DNA of 27,882 nucleotides from Bacteroidota bacterium (GTDB taxonomy: Bacteria; Bacteroidota; Bacteroidia; Bacteroidales; Paludibacteraceae). The DNA lies in the NCBI GenBank assembly GCA_022709605.1, contig JAKLIM010000002.1:1-27882 (forward strand). Direction: 5' to 3'. The position numbers were made by a program, and so were the translations under genes. This document shows positions 25,340-27,882 of the stretch, one piece after another (position 1 is the first letter of the stretch; the number at the start of each line of letters is the position of its first letter). A model generated the notes under the pieces. That model saw only the letters and a program-made list of their open reading frames with translations. It did no database searches and had not been told where the DNA came from.

Positions 25340-26599
25340 TTATAATTTCATTTCAATTTTCTGATTATTTGGCACCAGCAAATACAGCGACAACCAACAA
25401 AGCAAATAAGCCAAACTGGCAATGGCAAAAACTACGTAATAACTGCCTGTGATTTGAAGAATTAAGCCTACAGCGCCGGAAAATAACACACCACCAATGG
25501 CTCCTGAAAAACCTGCAAGTCCGGTTACAGATCCAACGGCATTTTTTGGATAAATATCGGATACAATGGTGAAAATATTCGCTGCATACCCTTGATGCGC
25601 AAAAGTAGCCATGGAAATTAGCGCTACGGCCAACCACATATTGGAAGTGAATGAAGTAAAGAAGATAGGCACAACCAGCAATGCCATTAAAAAGATGGTG
25701 AACTTACGTGCCGCCAACGGATTTTTCCCTCGCTTTATTAAAAAAGATGACAACCAACCGCCGAAAATTGAACCGCCCATAGATACAATATAAATTACAA
25801 CAAGCGGTAACCCAATTTTGGTCAGGTCGATATGATAATTGGAATTTAAATATTTGGGTAGCCAATACAGAAAAAACCACCAGATAGGATCAGTCAGAAA
25901 GCGTGATAAGCAGATTCCCCAGGTTTGTTTGTAGGAAATAATGGATTTCCACGGTAGTTTCTGAGTTTCCGGTTCTTTTTCATCCTGCAAAATATAATTG
26001 AGTTCGGTTTTACTTAGTTTTATATTTTCCTCCGGTTTGCGGTAGGTTAATCTCCAGAAAAACAACCACACAAAACCCAATGCACCTGCCGATAAAAAAG
26101 CCCATTGCCAACCCCATTTCAATGCTATAACAGGAACAATGAGTGGTGTAAGAATTGCGCCAAGATTTGAACCGGTGTTTAGAAGTCCCGTGGCCATGGC
26201 TCTTTCCTTTTTTGGAAACCATTCGGCCACAGTTTTGATGGCTGCAGGAAAATTAGCCGATGCACCAATACCCAATCCGAAACGGGCTATCGCAAAAGCA
26301 ACTACGCTACTTAATGCCGCATGAAACATTCCGGCAATACTTAGTAAAGCCACCGAAATAATGAATCCCAATCGTGTTCCAATTTTATCGAGCAATGCGC
26401 CCATCGAAATTAATCCAATGGCATAGGCTGCCTGAAAAGCCATAATGATATAACTATAACCAGCTTCCGACCAACCAAACTGCACCTGAAGTTGTGGAGC
26501 CAGAATGCCCAGCACCTGTCGATCGACATAATTGATGGTAGTTACAAAAAACAGCAACACCACAATGCGCCAACGATAATTTCCGATTTTTACTGACAT
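25340..26599 (-). CDS. MFS transporter, hexuronate/ExuT-type anion:cation symporter family
   Basis: 419 residues from the ATG at 26597-26599. A longer in-frame extension to 26686 only reads through the previous gene. Twelve hydrophobic segments are visible. The family N-terminus INYVDRQVLGILAP (about 22-35), the motif-A loop GALLDKIGTRLGF (about 67-79) and ASANFPAAIKTVAEWFPKKERAMATG (split by positions 115-145) are characteristic of ExuT/GudP-like hexuronate and hexarate carriers. It likely moves galacturonate, glucuronate or a related sugar acid across the inner membrane with protons. It is the second gene of a two-gene operon; its start overlaps the stop of the preceding gene by 10 bases (ATGTCAGTAA), which points to translational coupling. 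Confidence 0.9.
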   Translation of the reverse strand: MSVKIGNYRWRIVVLLFFVTTINYVDRQVLGILAPQLQVQFGWSEAGYSYIIMAFQAAYAIGLISMGALLDKIGTRLGFIISVALLSIAGMFHAALSSVVAFAIARFGLGIGASANFPAAIKTVAEWFPKKERAMATGLLNTGSNLGAILTPLIVPVIALKWGWQWAFLSAGALGFVWLFFWRLTYRKPEENIKLSKTELNYILQDEKEPETQKLPWKSIISYKQTWGICLSRFLTDPIWWFFLYWLPKYLNSNYHIDLTKIGLPLVVIYIVSMGGSIFGGWLSSFLIKRGKNPLAARKFTIFLMALLVVPIFFTSFTSNMWLAVALISMATFAHQGYAANIFTIVSDIYPKNAVGSVTGLAGFSGAIGGVLFSGAVGLILQITGSYYVVFAIASLAYLLCWLSLYLLVPNNQKIEMKL

Positions 26600-27717
26600 A
26601 GTTCGTGTATTAAATGATACACATCTTCCTGTTCTTCGGGCGTTTCGCAATACGTCACCACCACCATTTTCATGCCCGGCACCCAAAGTCTTTTGAGTTG
26701 TTCACTTATGGTTTCCAAGTCACCCACAATGCGGGAATTAAGCACTACGCCCGAATTTGCAAAACGATTAAAGGCTTCTAAGTTGGTATTTGCTCCGGGG
26801 TCGGTTTGAGGAGAAAAAGCGCCATCGGCCATTTTCAATCCTTTCATTTTCAAAACAGCTTCCACCCAATTTCCCCAATCGCCACAGGAATGGAAAACCG
26901 GTCCACCGAGCGGAGTACAAATTTTTTCAACTGAAGGAGCAGCCATTTCGAGGTATTGTTCGGGTGCAATCATAATGGCATTATCGTCGCTCATACCAAG
27001 TCCTGTCCATTTTGTTGAAGAAGCAAAACCATGTCCCGGCGAGGCCAATGCAGTACCAATTAGTTTCACTTGTTCATGATTAAATTGGATAGATAAATCA
27101 GCTAGTCGGTCAAAAAGTAACGTCACTTTCTCAGGCTCCATCATGGTATCCATAAAAAACTGATCGAGCGGATACAAATGTCCCACCATATTGAGCGGCG
27201 ATTGTGTGTCGGTGAGCGAAACGGGCAAGCGACCTTTGGTTTGCTCGATAAAATACGCAATCATATCGAGCGTATGACGACCAATATTGGTTTTAGCCAC
27301 TTCCTTCGGTTCGTAAGCCAGCACTTCGTCGATGGAATTGAAGCGCGTTTGCAGTGCCGGTGCCTGACCATTGTGCCAAACATAATCGCCACCAAAAGCA
27401 CTGGCAATAGTGCCGATGCCGTACCACGGCTCCAGAAAGTTGGGAACATCGGCTTTGTACATCATGCTTTTTTCCAAAGCGCCCAGTTGAAGTTCGAGCG
27501 AATGTTTCATATCACTGCAACCGAACGAAAAACACTCCGCCACCCGCATTCGCCGATACACTAATACACCAGATTTTTGCTGCCAAAAATTTGCACATGT
27601 TTTATTCAATCCCGCTGCATAGGCCTCGTATTTCTCGAAATTAAAATTCTCAGGTTTTACAGGCAGCACTTGTGTTGCCTGTGAATCAGCCAGTTTATTG
27701 TCGAATTGTTTTGCCAT
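26590..27717 (-). CDS. Uroporphyrinogen decarboxylase/MtaA-superfamily protein (putative methyltransferase-like)
   Basis: 375 residues, a single UroD-type TIM barrel with no signal peptide (cytoplasmic). HSCGDWGNW puts H276 and C278 in the H-x-C zinc motif of the corrinoid methyltransferase branch (MtaA, CmuA), and C357 (VVTYCETPE) is a candidate third ligand. These are absent from haem-pathway UroD. It lacks the arginine-rich N-terminal substrate loop of true UroD as far as I can see. No corrinoid protein lies in the window. Coupling to an ExuT-type transporter suggests a job on an imported small acid or methylated sugar, which is inference. Similar genes beside sugar-acid carriers are frequent in Bacteroidota, with no established function that I know of. 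Confidence 0.85.
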   Translation of the reverse strand: MAKQFDNKLADSQATQVLPVKPENFNFEKYEAYAAGLNKTCANFWQQKSGVLVYRRMRVAECFSFGCSDMKHSLELQLGALEKSMMYKADVPNFLEPWYGIGTIASAFGGDYVWHNGQAPALQTRFNSIDEVLAYEPKEVAKTNIGRHTLDMIAYFIEQTKGRLPVSLTDTQSPLNMVGHLYPLDQFFMDTMMEPEKVTLLFDRLADLSIQFNHEQVKLIGTALASPGHGFASSTKWTGLGMSDDNAIMIAPEQYLEMAAPSVEKICTPLGGPVFHSCGDWGNWVEAVLKMKGLKMADGAFSPQTDPGANTNLEAFNRFANSGVVLNSRIVGDLETISEQLKRLWVPGMKMVVVTYCETPEEQEDVYHLIHELCQ

Positions 27718-27730
27718 TTATGGTTATTCT

Positions 27731-27760
27731 GAACGCAAATTACGCAAATGAAACGCAAAT
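27731..27760. repeat. ACGCAAAT tandem repeat in the leader of the UroD-like gene
   Basis: ACGCAAAT occurs at 27733-27740, 27742-27749 and 27753-27760. It is the same unit as in the element inside the GH137-GH2-like gene, and it sits 14 bases upstream of the minus-strand ATG (27715-27717). Confidence 0.65.
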
Positions 27761-27813
27761 GTAAGAAGAATTAAATTTTTACATATACACCGAAAAGTCA
27801 ATATTTTAATATA

Positions 27814-27882
27814 AACGCTAAGAACGCCAAGATTTTAAGCCGCAAAGGTTTGATATTTAGATGTAATATTCTTGGCGTCTTA
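27814..27882. repeat. Inverted intergenic repeat cut by the window end
   Basis: AACGCTAAGAACGCCAAGA (27814-27832) is mirrored by TTCTTGGCGTCTTA (27869-27882): the right arm's complement, TAAGACGCCAAGAA, differs by one base of length. CGCAAAG units lie between them. It may continue beyond the window. No gene is visible from 27718 onward. Confidence 0.6.

Noticed and set aside
26600..26686. Longer N-terminus for the MFS transporter
   Set aside because: It is the second frame of the UroD-like gene's 3' end, glycine/arginine-rich and unlike any carrier N-terminus.
27731..27882. CRISPR-like repeats at the right edge
   Set aside because: Units are short, abutting and inverted, without regular spacers or cas genes; they fit dispersed intergenic repeats.

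Overview
The window comes from a Bacteroidota chromosome, most likely a Bacteroidales/Marinilabiliales-type plant-glycan degrader. Evidence: a SusC/SusD pair, two type IX secretion (T9SS) C-terminal sorting domains, a FISUMP protein, TAnnTTTG-type promoter elements, little Shine-Dalgarno signal, AT-rich spacers and several of the short palindromic or tandem intergenic repeats seen in this phylum. No rRNA, tRNA, CRISPR, transposase or phage gene is visible.

Layout. (1) 1-1747, plus strand: 3' part of a secreted PL1 pectate lyase, closed by a bidirectional hairpin terminator at 1763-1800. (2) 12451 down to 1830, minus strand: a compact four-gene operon, in transcription order a GH138-type alpha-D-galacturonidase, a FISUMP lipid/surface-type protein, a 1425-residue beta-propeller + GH2 + malectin enzyme resembling the GH137-GH2 bifunctional enzyme BT0996, and a CotH/lamin-tail protein with T9SS tail. 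GH138 and GH137-GH2 are signature enzymes for the pectin rhamnogalacturonan II (RG-II). (3) 12992-17919, plus strand, divergent from (2): split transketolase (N and C subunits), a glycerol-kinase-like FGGY kinase with an altered substrate pocket, and an L-fucose-isomerase-like protein. (4) 18719-23394: SusC/SusD outer-membrane importer with a clean terminator. (5) 23840-25230: stand-alone RibB and a DeoR-type regulator, 2 bases apart. (6) 27717 down to 25340, minus strand: a UroD/MtaA-superfamily protein whose stop overlaps the start of an ExuT-type MFS transporter.

How it fits together. RG-II is one of the few plant polymers containing D-apiose. The isomerase + kinase + split transketolase set matches the logic of the non-oxidative D-apiose route (apiose to apulose to apulose-4-phosphate, then transketolase to DHAP and xylulose-5-phosphate). 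I infer that this locus couples RG-II depolymerisation to intracellular apiose catabolism, with SusC/D importing oligosaccharides and the MFS protein importing uronates or related acids. The RG-II assignment rests on catalytic and specificity residues that can be seen in the sequence; the apiose assignment is an inference from gene content, kinase pocket changes and context.
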